From positions 1-42,987 of the forward strand of contig DSEL01000181.1 in assembly GCA_011056645.1 (NCBI GenBank): 42,987 bases of DNA. The letters run 5' to 3'. Of the stretch, positions 1 through 7,030 are shown piece after piece (the stretch's first letter is position 1; each line of letters starts with the position of its first letter). The position numbers and the translations under genes were made by a program. Source of the stretch: Candidatus Atribacteria bacterium (GTDB taxonomy: Bacteria; Atribacterota; Phoenicimicrobiia; Phoenicimicrobiales; Phoenicimicrobiaceae). A model generated the notes under the pieces. That model saw only the letters and a list, made by a program, of their open reading frames with translations, was not told the origin of the DNA and ran no database searches.

Positions 1-60
1 ATTAATATAGTAAGCAATGAGTGATGGGTTATATGTAAAAACAATATATAGTGAAGAAAA
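1..60. repeat. Degenerate intergenic repeat tract at window start
   Basis: Short units such as GCAATGAGTGATG and TATATAGTGAAG followed by an A/G-rich stretch. The same motifs occur in reverse complement near 38774-38895, downstream of the SDR gene. No reading frame of interest is seen. It looks like a member of the 7-nt-period intergenic repeat family described elsewhere in this window. Confidence 0.45.
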
Positions 61-171
61 AATAAAAAGAAAGAAGAAAAAGAGTTGGCATCGAATATTG
101 ATTAAGCAGGTAGAAAAGTATCATAGAAAAAATGATCATAAAAATTTTTTATAAAGTTATGAAAAATGTGT

Positions 172-177
172 TATAAT
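172..177 (+). promoter_or_regulatory. Possible -10 element of lepB promoter
   Basis: A perfect TATAAT lies about 105 nt before the preferred lepB start. No convincing -35 hexamer is found at the usual spacing because the upstream sequence is a run of A and T, so this is a weak call. Confidence 0.3.
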
Positions 178-281
178 AAAGCTTGCAAATTATTATAAAT
201 TGGTGATTAATTAATTTTTAAATAGAATTTCCGCCATTGAATATTTTGAAATTAATATTAAAAATCAGAAAGAGGGCAAAG

Positions 282-845
282 ATGAGAAAAGATAAAAAAG
301 AAACGGAAAATTTAAAGAAAAAAGGGATGAAAAAAAAGAAAAAATCCATGATTAGAGAACTGTTGGAAACGGTAATCAGTGCGGGAATTATTGCTTTTAT
401 AATCATTACCTTTATCGGGCAAGTCACGGTAGTAAGAGGTGCTTCTATGGAACCCACTCTTCACGATAATGAGAGACTTATTGCCGACAAGATCAGCTAC
501 CGTTTCGAAAAGCCTGAAAGAGGTGAAATTATCATCTTTAAGCCACCTTTAGCAGAAGTAAAGCGAAAATACATTAAACGAATTATTGGGATACCGGGAG
601 ATGAAATTGAAATAGCCAATGGAGAAATTTATACTAATGGCAAAAAATTAGAAGAACCTTACGTAAAAAATAAATCGTACGGAAATATGCCTCCTACAAT
701 AATACCTGATGATTCATTTTTTGTCCTGGGAGATAATAGACCTAACAGTAGTGATAGCAGATATTGGGGGTTTGTCCCTCGCAAGAACGTGGTCGGTAAA
801 GCTTGGGTAGTTTTTTGGCCTTTGAATAGGATGAGACTACCGTGA
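282..845 (+). CDS. lepB: Signal peptidase I
   Basis: Type I signal peptidase, which cleaves signal peptides from exported proteins at the outer face of the cytoplasmic membrane. I prefer the ATG at 282 because AAAGAGGG lies just upstream; an in-frame TTG at 237 would add 15 residues. Numbered from 282, a very basic N-terminus (about residues 1-25) precedes one membrane helix (about 30-47). The catalytic serine is Ser55 in RGASMEPTL and the general-base lysine is Lys99 in YIKRIIGIPGD. The family box GDNRPNSSDSRYWG follows. At 187 residues it is a normal size for the short Gram-positive-like form with a single N-terminal anchor. It appears monocistronic. Confidence 0.93.
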   Translation: MRKDKKETENLKKKGMKKKKKSMIRELLETVISAGIIAFIIITFIGQVTVVRGASMEPTLHDNERLIADKISYRFEKPERGEIIIFKPPLAEVKRKYIKRIIGIPGDEIEIANGEIYTNGKKLEEPYVKNKSYGNMPPTIIPDDSFFVLGDNRPNSSDSRYWGFVPRKNVVGKAWVVFWPLNRMRLP

Positions 846-905
846 AAAAAATTACCGATTGACCAATTCATCAATTGACCGATTGACCGATTAAACTAGT
901 CAATA
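843..905. repeat. Octamer tandem repeat (GATTGACC-like)
   Basis: Directly after the lepB stop the sequence contains about five successive 8-nt units: GATTGACC, AATTCATC, AATTGACC, GATTGACC, GATTAAAC. The period is 8, unlike the 7-nt arrays elsewhere, but the position at a stop codon is the same. No coding potential is seen. Confidence 0.5.
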
Positions 906-952
906 GTAAATGGTCGTTAGTTGAATGAGCACGCTTCATTTATTATGGCTTA

Positions 953-980
953 TTACTCACCACAAATTACTTTTTACTGT
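953..980. repeat. Heptamer array (TTACTNN) at a 3' end
   Basis: Four consecutive 7-nt units, TTACTCA, CCACAAA, TTACTTT and TTACTGT, end exactly at the stop codon of the minus-strand DUF6485-like gene. On that gene's sense strand the units read as AGTAA-type heptamers beginning right after the TAA stop. Confidence 0.55.
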
Positions 981-1171
981 TATTTATGCGTTTCGATAAA
1001 TTTTTCAATCGAACGATCATAAGTTCTCTCTACTTCGGGCGGAAATAAACATCCCGGAATTTCACCCATATTTTTATGATAAGTGATACACTCACAACAT
1101 TTACCCTTTCTAGGGCAAGGTTCATAAGTACAAATACATTTCTTTTTATTCTTTTCAATATTACATTCCAT
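980..1171 (-). CDS. Small cysteine-rich protein, DUF6485-like
   Basis: A 63-residue protein with six cysteines in its first 42 residues (C3, C12, C14, C19, C25, C26) and a further C28 and C41. Key segments are CICTYEPCPRKGKCCECI and GEIPGCLFPPEVERTYDRS. This pattern matches my memory of the small DUF6485 family, whose function is unknown to me; metal binding is plausible from the cysteine spacing. The start is supported by GGAGGAAGAGAT immediately before ATG. It is convergent with lepB and its stop codon abuts a heptamer repeat array. Confidence 0.75.
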   Translation of the reverse strand: MECNIEKNKKKCICTYEPCPRKGKCCECITYHKNMGEIPGCLFPPEVERTYDRSIEKFIETHK

Positions 1172-1340
1172 ATCTCTTCCTCCATTCTCCCCATGATTGC
1201 TAAATTATATCTAAAAACTTAAAAATATAAAATCATTTGAGCCTTTATTGTTAAAAATAATTATAATTTAAAAAATATTTTGTTTCAATTATTTTATTAA
1301 AACTAACTTAAGCTCATGTTAGTGTAAGCTCATCAATTTT

Positions 1341-1369
1341 TTGAATTGCCTCAGGAGTTGCTGTATAAT
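1341..1369 (+). promoter_or_regulatory. Sigma70-type promoter
   Basis: TTGAAT at 1341-1346 and TATAAT at 1364-1369 are separated by 17 nt, close to the housekeeping consensus. The start codon of the secreted protein is 57 nt downstream of the -10 element. Confidence 0.65.
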
Positions 1370-1426
1370 AAAATTATCTAATATAAAAATAGTTTTCCAA
1401 ATTTAAAATAAAAAGGAGCCACAAAA

Positions 1427-2020
1427 ATGAATTTAAGTAAAAAATTTATATTTTTAGGGATGATTTTAATTTTGGTTATTGCCAGTTTGACTATGTTTTC
1501 TTTTGCCAGCGAGGAAAAAGATTATATTAATCAGGCCTTAAAATTAATAGACGAAGAAAATTATAATGAAGCGGTGGGAGAATTAGAAGAAGCTCTAGCT
1601 ATGTTGAAAAGTAAGGCTGATTTAGGCTTTATTAATGTATTGTTTACAAAAGAGGAAGCTCCGGGATTTGGAATGTATAATGCACGCGAAAACATAACTT
1701 TTTCCCAAGGCGAAACTTTCTACATCTATGGAGAGGCAAAAAATTATACCATCAAAAAAATCGATAAAAAACTTTTTGAAATTTATTTAAAGGAAGATAT
1801 TTATATTTTAGATGAAGAGAACAGCATACTGTTTGGACAGACAGATTTCCTCGACTATCACATTACATCACATTCTAAAAATTCCGATCTTTTCATTAAC
1901 AATACTATTACCCAAACTTCTCCTTTCCCTGCCGGTAATTATAAATTTCGTTTAGTCTTAAAAGATGTTTTCTCTCAAAAAACAACGGAAGTAACTATTG
2001 ATTTTACGGTTGTAGAGTAA
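1427..2020 (+). CDS. Secreted hypothetical protein with TPR-like N-terminal segment
   Basis: A 197-residue exported protein of unknown function. Residues 1-27 form a typical signal peptide (basic start, long hydrophobic core, Ala-Ser end). Residues 31-63 look like a tetratricopeptide-type helical pair (YINQALKLIDEENYNEAVGE). The remaining 130 residues look beta-rich and end in an extracellular-type strand pattern (GNYKFRLVLKDVFSQKTTEV), which recalls bacterial immunoglobulin-like domains, though I cannot name a family. A strong ribosome site (AAAAAGGAG) precedes the ATG and a near-consensus promoter lies at 1341-1369. It stands alone. Confidence 0.7.
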   Translation: MNLSKKFIFLGMILILVIASLTMFSFASEEKDYINQALKLIDEENYNEAVGELEEALAMLKSKADLGFINVLFTKEEAPGFGMYNARENITFSQGETFYIYGEAKNYTIKKIDKKLFEIYLKEDIYILDEENSILFGQTDFLDYHITSHSKNSDLFINNTITQTSPFPAGNYKFRLVLKDVFSQKTTEVTIDFTVVE

Positions 2021-2179
2021 TTCGATAGATAAGCAGGTGGATAAACCAAAAAAAAATAAGGCAAAAAATTTACTGGAGCAAAAACTGTAAACTTATCAGC
2101 AAAAATATTATCTTTTATATTCGGTTTATGGGAAAAACTTATCTAATGTCCTTAATTTAGTATAGTCTGAAGTGGTGAA

Positions 2180-2641
2180 TCAATCTATCAATAACTCGTT
2201 CAATCCGGTTATCGCACTTTTCATCCGATAAGAATTTGTCTTTTTTATCTCCACCAGGATTAATTCTAATGTAGACAAAACTTTAGCCTGCATTATATGC
2301 CCGCCACAGACGCTTCCGTTTTCTGTTCCAAGCATTGCATGTAAGTGGACAACTAATTCATTATTCATGGGAAAAACGTTCCCCTCAAACGACAAAATCT
2401 CATAGGGACCCATCATTCTAAGTTCATTGGTCTTGGAAGGTCCCAGGGGAATTTTCACTCCAGCCAGCAGATCTCTAAATACAACCTCCTTAGCACTTCC
2501 AATCGCTGAAATGATCACCGCATGGGTTATTCTATTATCTTTGCAAAAACTGACAATCTTTTGGGGAATATCATCATCGGGGACCATTCTAATTACATAA
2601 GAATCGCCGAACTCAACTTTTTCGAAAAATGGCTTGTGCAT
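2180..2641 (-). CDS. PPC-domain (DUF296) protein
   Basis: Single-domain PPC/DUF296 protein of 153 residues. The family is known from plant AT-hook proteins and from stand-alone prokaryotic trimers; the prokaryotic role is not settled. The conserved histidine cluster is visible as H99 and H101 (VHLHAML) and H115 (GGHIM), the positions that bind metal in solved structures. RVxxD-like and GSAKEVVF segments fit the fold. Start ATG has AAAGGAG upstream. It is the last gene of a loose minus-strand row with two cupins, a HAD protein and a Nudix hydrolase; gaps of about 170 nt make strict co-transcription uncertain. Confidence 0.85.
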   Translation of the reverse strand: MHKPFFEKVEFGDSYVIRMVPDDDIPQKIVSFCKDNRITHAVIISAIGSAKEVVFRDLLAGVKIPLGPSKTNELRMMGPYEILSFEGNVFPMNNELVVHLHAMLGTENGSVCGGHIMQAKVLSTLELILVEIKKTNSYRMKSAITGLNELLID

Positions 2642-2810
2642 AGATCTACTCCTTTCGCCAATTAGATCTATTATAAAAAATTGCCTGACAAAGAATATTT
2701 CATTCTAACTGAGAACTAAACCAAATTAACAAAATACCAGACACTCCAAAAACAATATCCTTTATTTTTTATGGAAATGAATCATATCCTGATTCTATAT
2801 TTAATCAATT

Positions 2811-3152
2811 TTATTTCTGTAGGGGAATTAAACAGAGAAACTTTAGAGTTTTGGAGCCAGTATTTTTAAACTGGTGTTCCTCTTTGGGGGCAACATAGAC
2901 CACTGTTCCACTTTTAATACGGGTCTCCTTTTCGCCACCAATAACTACTCCTTCTCCTTCTAAAATAAATACTTCATGCTCCCAATTATGGCTATGCAAA
3001 GGACTATACCCACCTGGACCAACCTCAAACAGCCTCATAGCAAAGTTTGGAGCATTATCCTTATCTGAAATAAGCCACCTTACTTTTACATCTTTGGCAT
3101 CTTCAAAATCTACAGCATCAGCTTGAACTTCTTTATAATCTACTATCTTCAT
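2811..3152 (-). CDS. Cupin-domain protein (first of two)
   Basis: Small single-domain cupin of 113 residues. Metal-binding motif 1 is visible as H53, H55 and E60 (PLHSHNWEHEVFI) and motif 2 as H93 (PKEEHQFKNTG). Such proteins bind Mn, Fe or Zn and may be isomerases, dioxygenases or sensors; the substrate cannot be read from sequence. Start ATG follows AAAGGAG. The gene lies 27 nt downstream of the HAD hydrolase gene, so the two are very likely co-transcribed. A second, only distantly similar cupin lies upstream of the HAD gene. Confidence 0.85.
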   Translation of the reverse strand: MKIVDYKEVQADAVDFEDAKDVKVRWLISDKDNAPNFAMRLFEVGPGGYSPLHSHNWEHEVFILEGEGVVIGGEKETRIKSGTVVYVAPKEEHQFKNTGSKTLKFLCLIPLQK

Positions 3153-3179
3153 TTTTTCTCCTTTTCTATTTTGTATTTT

Positions 3180-4004
3180 TCAAACAAACATAGTACTCTC
3201 TGATTTTAAGGAATTTTTTATTATCGGATAAAAATCATCTTCTTTTTCAATGATAGAGATGTTTTGTTTACGCGCTTCTTCTTTTTGAACTTCAGTTGCA
3301 TAACTCCAACCAGCTAAAAGGACTTTTACCCCTAAAGGCTTGGCTTGAATTAAATGGCTTAGCTGATCATCTACAAAATATATTTTTTCAAACTTGACAT
3401 TATATAATTTTACAATCTGCTTCATCTGTTCGGATTTATTTTCACCGTATCTCCTATCTAATATATCTTCAGGTTCAATAGTAAAACCAAAATATTCGGG
3501 AGTAAAGGTTCGGGCAATTGCTTTTCTGCTATTAGCGGTTGCAATCACGATTTTAGTTTCTTCTTCTAATAATTTCTTAATCCCCTCTATTACTTTGGGA
3601 TAGGGCGGCTCCAAATTAAACCAGGCTCTATAGTCCATATTTTGAAGTCTTGCCCTTTCTTTATAAAATTCTTTTTCATAAGCTTCAAAATCAAATTTTA
3701 CTGTCTTTCTGTAATTGTCAAATTCCTCCTGATTTTTGATAGACTTATTTTCTTCTATTAATTTCTGGATCAAACCGTAATCCGTTGCCCCTCGAATATA
3801 TGGTCTTAGTGTACGGTAATATTTTATCTCTTCCTGGTGCTTTTTTTTAGTGTCTTCCCAATGTTCGAAAGTAAAAAGCTTTCCTCCAAAATATTTCCTT
3901 TTCCCCGACCCATGTAGTCTTAGGTAAGAATTATGACCCACAAAAAGTGAATCTAAAACACTATCAACAATTACTCCATCAAAATCTAAAGCTAATATCT
4001 TCAA
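3180..4004 (-). CDS. HAD-family hydrolase
   Basis: Haloacid-dehalogenase superfamily phosphatase-like protein of 274 residues. Motif I is at the N-terminus (LDFDGVIVDS, nucleophile D7, acid D9). Motif II is near VIATANSRK and motif IV near YFVDDQLSH. Between motifs I and II is a long helical cap of about 130 residues. The start codon appears to be TTG at 4004, preceded by AAAAGGAG at good spacing. The C-terminal tail ends in a hydrophobic, non-conserved stretch. It sits 27 nt from each neighbouring cupin gene, indicating one transcript cupin-HAD-cupin. The substrate is unknown. Confidence 0.82.
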   Translation of the reverse strand: MKILALDFDGVIVDSVLDSLFVGHNSYLRLHGSGKRKYFGGKLFTFEHWEDTKKKHQEEIKYYRTLRPYIRGATDYGLIQKLIEENKSIKNQEEFDNYRKTVKFDFEAYEKEFYKERARLQNMDYRAWFNLEPPYPKVIEGIKKLLEEETKIVIATANSRKAIARTFTPEYFGFTIEPEDILDRRYGENKSEQMKQIVKLYNVKFEKIYFVDDQLSHLIQAKPLGVKVLLAGWSYATEVQKEEARKQNISIIEKEDDFYPIIKNSLKSESTMFV

Positions 4005-4031
4005 TCTTATACTCCTTTTACCTGTTTCTTT

Positions 4032-4370
4032 TTATTCAAGATAGTCTTCTCTTATCGGATAAAAAAAGTCTATCATCTTAGTTCCTGGCTCTAATGGAGT
4101 AGCTTCATGTTCTAGGTTAGAGGGAATTACTACTCCTTCCCCTACTTTTAAAATTTTAGTCTCTCCCCCTATGTTCATTTTTACAGAGCCTGCTATTACA
4201 ACTCCGGTTTGTTCGTGAGGGTGTTTATGTTCTGGCATAATAGTAGTATTTGGACCAAATTCAAAAAAACTTACCATAGTATTTGTATTTGCCACAACCC
4301 TTAAATTGGAATCTTCTAAAACCTTCTTTGCTTTTAATTCTTTAACTTTAAAAAAATTTGCTTTTTTCAT
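4032..4370 (-). CDS. Cupin-domain protein (second of two)
   Basis: Single-domain cupin of 112 residues. Candidate metal ligands are H48, H50 and H52 in PEHKHPHEQTG, with H88 in SNLEHEA as the second-motif histidine. The string G-SVKMNIGGETKILKVGEGV is the usual beta-barrel core between the motifs. ATG is preceded by AAAAGGAGACAG. It is 27 nt upstream of the HAD gene and 67 nt downstream of the Nudix gene. Sequence identity to the other cupin in this cluster looks low, so recent duplication is unlikely. Confidence 0.85.
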   Translation of the reverse strand: MKKANFFKVKELKAKKVLEDSNLRVVANTNTMVSFFEFGPNTTIMPEHKHPHEQTGVVIAGSVKMNIGGETKILKVGEGVVIPSNLEHEATPLEPGTKMIDFFYPIREDYLE

Positions 4371-4437
4371 TACTGTCTCCTTTTAATCTTATTAATTTTT
4401 ATCTAAATAATTTCTTGCATATTTTAAATTTAAATCC

Positions 4438-4938
4438 TTATTTTAGAACTGCATTTAAAGCTTCCCAGTGAGATTGAAAAGCCAAAGGAGGTATTTGATT
4501 TATCGGAAAAAATTCTGCCTTTTCCGCATCATCGCCGGCGCACAGTTTTCCCCCCAAAATTTCCACTTCATAAATTATGGTAATTAAATGTCCGTGTATT
4601 GTACTGTTATTAGGATAGACTCCTATCAACTTCTTTGGTTTTCCCTTTATTCCGGTTTCTTCAGCTAATTCTCTCAACGCTGCCTCGATAGGACTTTCCT
4701 CTAACTCCATAAACCCGCTGGGGAGTGCCCATTTACCCTTACAAGGTTCTTCTTTTCTTTTAATTAACAATATGTTACCTTCTTCATCTCGAGCAATCAT
4801 GGCTACTACCGGGGTAGGATTTTCGTAATATATCTTCCCACAGCTAGAACAATATAACCTTTTTCTTCCCTCCAACATTTTTCTAACTAATTCATAACCA
4901 CAATATGGACAAAATTTTATATAGAGATTACTTTTCAT
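4438..4938 (-). CDS. Nudix hydrolase with N-terminal zinc ribbon
   Basis: 166-residue Nudix hydrolase that should cleave a nucleoside diphosphate linked to another moiety. Residues 10-33 form a zinc ribbon with C10, C13, C30 and C33 (CPYCG and CSSCG), as in NudC and archaeal ADP-ribose pyrophosphatase-like proteins. The complete Nudix box is at residues 75-97: G75, E81, R89, E90, E93, E94 and G96 all match the GX5EX7REUXEEXGU pattern. NADH or ADP-ribose is a plausible substrate, but the box alone does not decide it. The ribosome site is weak (AGGTAAATAA). Confidence 0.88.
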   Translation of the reverse strand: MKSNLYIKFCPYCGYELVRKMLEGRKRLYCSSCGKIYYENPTPVVAMIARDEEGNILLIKRKEEPCKGKWALPSGFMELEESPIEAALRELAEETGIKGKPKKLIGVYPNNSTIHGHLITIIYEVEILGGKLCAGDDAEKAEFFPINQIPPLAFQSHWEALNAVLK

Positions 4939-4965
4939 TTATTTACCTAACCATTTCATTTTCTA

Positions 4966-4994
4966 AAAGCAAGGACAAGACCTAATCTTGCTTT
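4966..4994 (-). terminator. Candidate hairpin terminator after radC
   Basis: AAAGCAAG at 4966-4973 pairs with CTTGCTTT at 4987-4994 around a 13-nt loop, one nucleotide beyond the radC stop codon. On the transcript the stem is followed by only a short U run, so termination would be weak. Confidence 0.35.
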
Positions 4995-4995
4995 G

Positions 4996-5718
4996 TTACC
5001 TTTTACTTGCCCTCGCTCCTTGTTCACTATGCAACATGCCCTCTTGGGCAAAACTGAAATAATTATCATCTCCCAATATGATATGATCCAGTACTTTGAC
5101 GCCAACTAACTCACAAGCATCCGCTAGACGCTCAGTAATATCCAAGTCATTTTTGCTGGGATTTGATTCTCCGCTGGGATGATTATGCAAAAAAATAACC
5201 GAAGCAGCTGATTCTTTGATCGTCTCCTTTAATACCTCGCGGGGATGGACTATGCTTTCAGTCAGGCTCCCCACTGAAATATCAATATCCTTAATAATTT
5301 TATTTTTTACGTCCAACATAATTACCTTAAATTTTTCCTTCTTTAAATCTCTCATACAAGGTCCATAATAATTTACTAAATCTAAGGCATTATGAATTTT
5401 CTTTTTCGGTGAATTGGTTTCTCTTAGAAGCCTCTTTCCTATCTCAAGAGCTGCTTTTATTTGGGCAAATTTTGCCAGACCTATCCCCTTAATGGAGATC
5501 ATTTCCGGATAACTTAAAGCATCTAATTTTCTTAATCCCTTTGTTTCTGATAATAGATCTTTAGCTATTTCTACCGAAGTCTTTCCTTGATAACCTTTAA
5601 CTAATATTATTCCTAATAATTCTGCATCTGTCAAGCAATCTACGCCATGCTTAACCAACCTCTCCCTTGGCCTTTCCTCATCAGGCCAATCTTTTACTGT
5701 ATAACTTTTCTTCTCCAC
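4996..5718 (-). CDS. radC: RadC family JAMM/MPN protein
   Basis: RadC (DUF2466) homologue of 240 residues. The N-terminal helix-hairpin-helix part (about 20-95, with SIKGIGLAKFAQIKAA) is followed by the MPN domain. The JAMM metal site is intact: H178, H180 and D191 in the pattern HNHPSG-x-x-NPSKND. The family was named for a repair phenotype later questioned, and its true activity is unresolved. The start is GTG at 5718, preceded by AAAAGGAG. It follows mrfB on the same strand, separated by a 29-bp-arm inverted repeat, in a block with nfo, mrfA and mrfB. The last residues (ARASKR) look non-conserved. Confidence 0.88.
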   Translation of the reverse strand: MEKKSYTVKDWPDEERPRERLVKHGVDCLTDAELLGIILVKGYQGKTSVEIAKDLLSETKGLRKLDALSYPEMISIKGIGLAKFAQIKAALEIGKRLLRETNSPKKKIHNALDLVNYYGPCMRDLKKEKFKVIMLDVKNKIIKDIDISVGSLTESIVHPREVLKETIKESAASVIFLHNHPSGESNPSKNDLDITERLADACELVGVKVLDHIILGDDNYFSFAQEGMLHSEQGARASKR

Positions 5719-5735
5719 CTCTTACTCCTTTTCCC

Positions 5736-5814
5736 TTAAAGGTAAACTTTTGTGCCAGGCACCAATGTTTACCTTATGACAACTTTGGTGCCTGGCACAA
5801 AAGTTTACCTTTAA
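5736..5814. repeat. Perfect 29-bp inverted repeat (REP-like palindrome)
   Basis: The left arm at 5736-5764 and right arm at 5786-5814 are exact reverse complements over 29 bases, with a 21-nt loop. The core is GTGCCTGGCAC, a motif I know as a widespread REP-like intergenic repeat in many bacteria. The palindrome overlaps the 3' end of mrfB and ends about 18 nt before the radC start codon. No transposase is adjacent. Confidence 0.85.
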
Positions 5815-7030
5815 TTCGATTTAGACGGTATTGTAATTTTTCTCTTATGAAAATATTTTCCACTATATTTAGAGCTTCTTCTAATATTATCTTTGCTTTT
5901 TGATAATCCTTCAAATGATGCTCGTAATATTTGGCTAACTCTTCATAAGGGTAATAGATAAATTCCCTATTTCTTTCTATGATCTCTTTCCATATTTTTT
6001 CTGCATCTTCCCATTCACCTTGTCTCTTATAGGCAAAGGAAGCTAATTTTAATATCTCCGAGGTCTCTTCTTCTGCTAAGTTGTGCTTTAAAGCTTCAGT
6101 ATAATAGTGAGTGCACTGTTCATATCTCTTCTCTTCATCAAACATCCTGCCTATACTAAAAATATCCATACCGTATTTGGTATAATTCAAAGGATCTTCT
6201 ATCAGAAAACACATCCTGCTGACCAGGGCTACCAAAGAAAGAATGTCCTGTAAATTATGTTCAAAAACTGGTTTTAATGCTCGGGCATCTTTGGTTTTAA
6301 GATATCTAAAATAAATCTCGGGTACTAGATAGCCCGGAACATCATTTTCTCTGATTACTCCCAGTATATCTCTTTCTACCGTAGATAATGAACAATTTTC
6401 TAATCTTCTTTTCCATAAGCGGCGGGCAGGATAAAGCAAATCAAAATGACCAGGGTTTTTTATATTTAATTTCATCCCGGACATAATAAAGCGACTCTCA
6501 ATTAAGGGAATATCAAAAGCCTTACCATTATATGTAACTATTGTATTGAAATCAGAAAGCAATTCATTTACCGCTGATAGTAAAGCTCGCTCTTCATTAA
6601 AATCACGCATAAAATATTGTCGCACACAAAATTGGTCTTTTGCAAAATATCCTACTCCCACCAAAAAAATATAAGTACCTGCTCCACCCGCCAATCCGGT
6701 AGTTTCGGTATCCAAGAAAACGGTCTTATGAATATCTATTTCCCTTAACCTGTTGTCCCTGGCTAAACTGGAAATAGTTTTAGCGGAAGATTGAAAAATT
6801 TGAAAAAGTTCAACTTCTCCGCATCTATAATCCTGAGGGAAATAATTTTCCCGGAGAAAGCTGTCACCAAAAGGAGTGGAGATAAAATTTCCGGATACTA
6901 CCTCTTCTATCTTTATCTCTTGATTGACAATACTTATACTTTTTTCTTTTTGTGCTTGATTAATTTTACTTATATTCTTTTTTAATTGGGCGATCTTTTC
7001 CAGCCTTTTTTTTATATCATCCATAATCAA
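5774..7030 (-). CDS. mrfB: MrfB/YprB-like exonuclease with TPR region
   Basis: Homologue of Bacillus YprB (MrfB), an RNase H-fold DEDDh-type exonuclease that acts with helicase MrfA in repair of mitomycin-type DNA damage. Visible catalytic motifs: FLDTETTGLAGG (Exo I, D and E), YNGKAFDIPLIESR (Exo II) and HNLQDILSL (Exo III, H and D). Residues from about 290 to 400 form TPR-like helical repeats. The start is probably TTG at 7030, which overlaps the mrfA stop by 4 nt and has AAAGGAGG 7 nt upstream; an ATG six bases later is the alternative. The last 12 residues (from KGKLLCQAPKLS) are encoded by a palindromic repeat, with the stop inside its loop. Confidence 0.85.
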   Translation of the reverse strand: MIMDDIKKRLEKIAQLKKNISKINQAQKEKSISIVNQEIKIEEVVSGNFISTPFGDSFLRENYFPQDYRCGEVELFQIFQSSAKTISSLARDNRLREIDIHKTVFLDTETTGLAGGAGTYIFLVGVGYFAKDQFCVRQYFMRDFNEERALLSAVNELLSDFNTIVTYNGKAFDIPLIESRFIMSGMKLNIKNPGHFDLLYPARRLWKRRLENCSLSTVERDILGVIRENDVPGYLVPEIYFRYLKTKDARALKPVFEHNLQDILSLVALVSRMCFLIEDPLNYTKYGMDIFSIGRMFDEEKRYEQCTHYYTEALKHNLAEEETSEILKLASFAYKRQGEWEDAEKIWKEIIERNREFIYYPYEELAKYYEHHLKDYQKAKIILEEALNIVENIFIREKLQYRLNRIKGKLLCQAPKLS

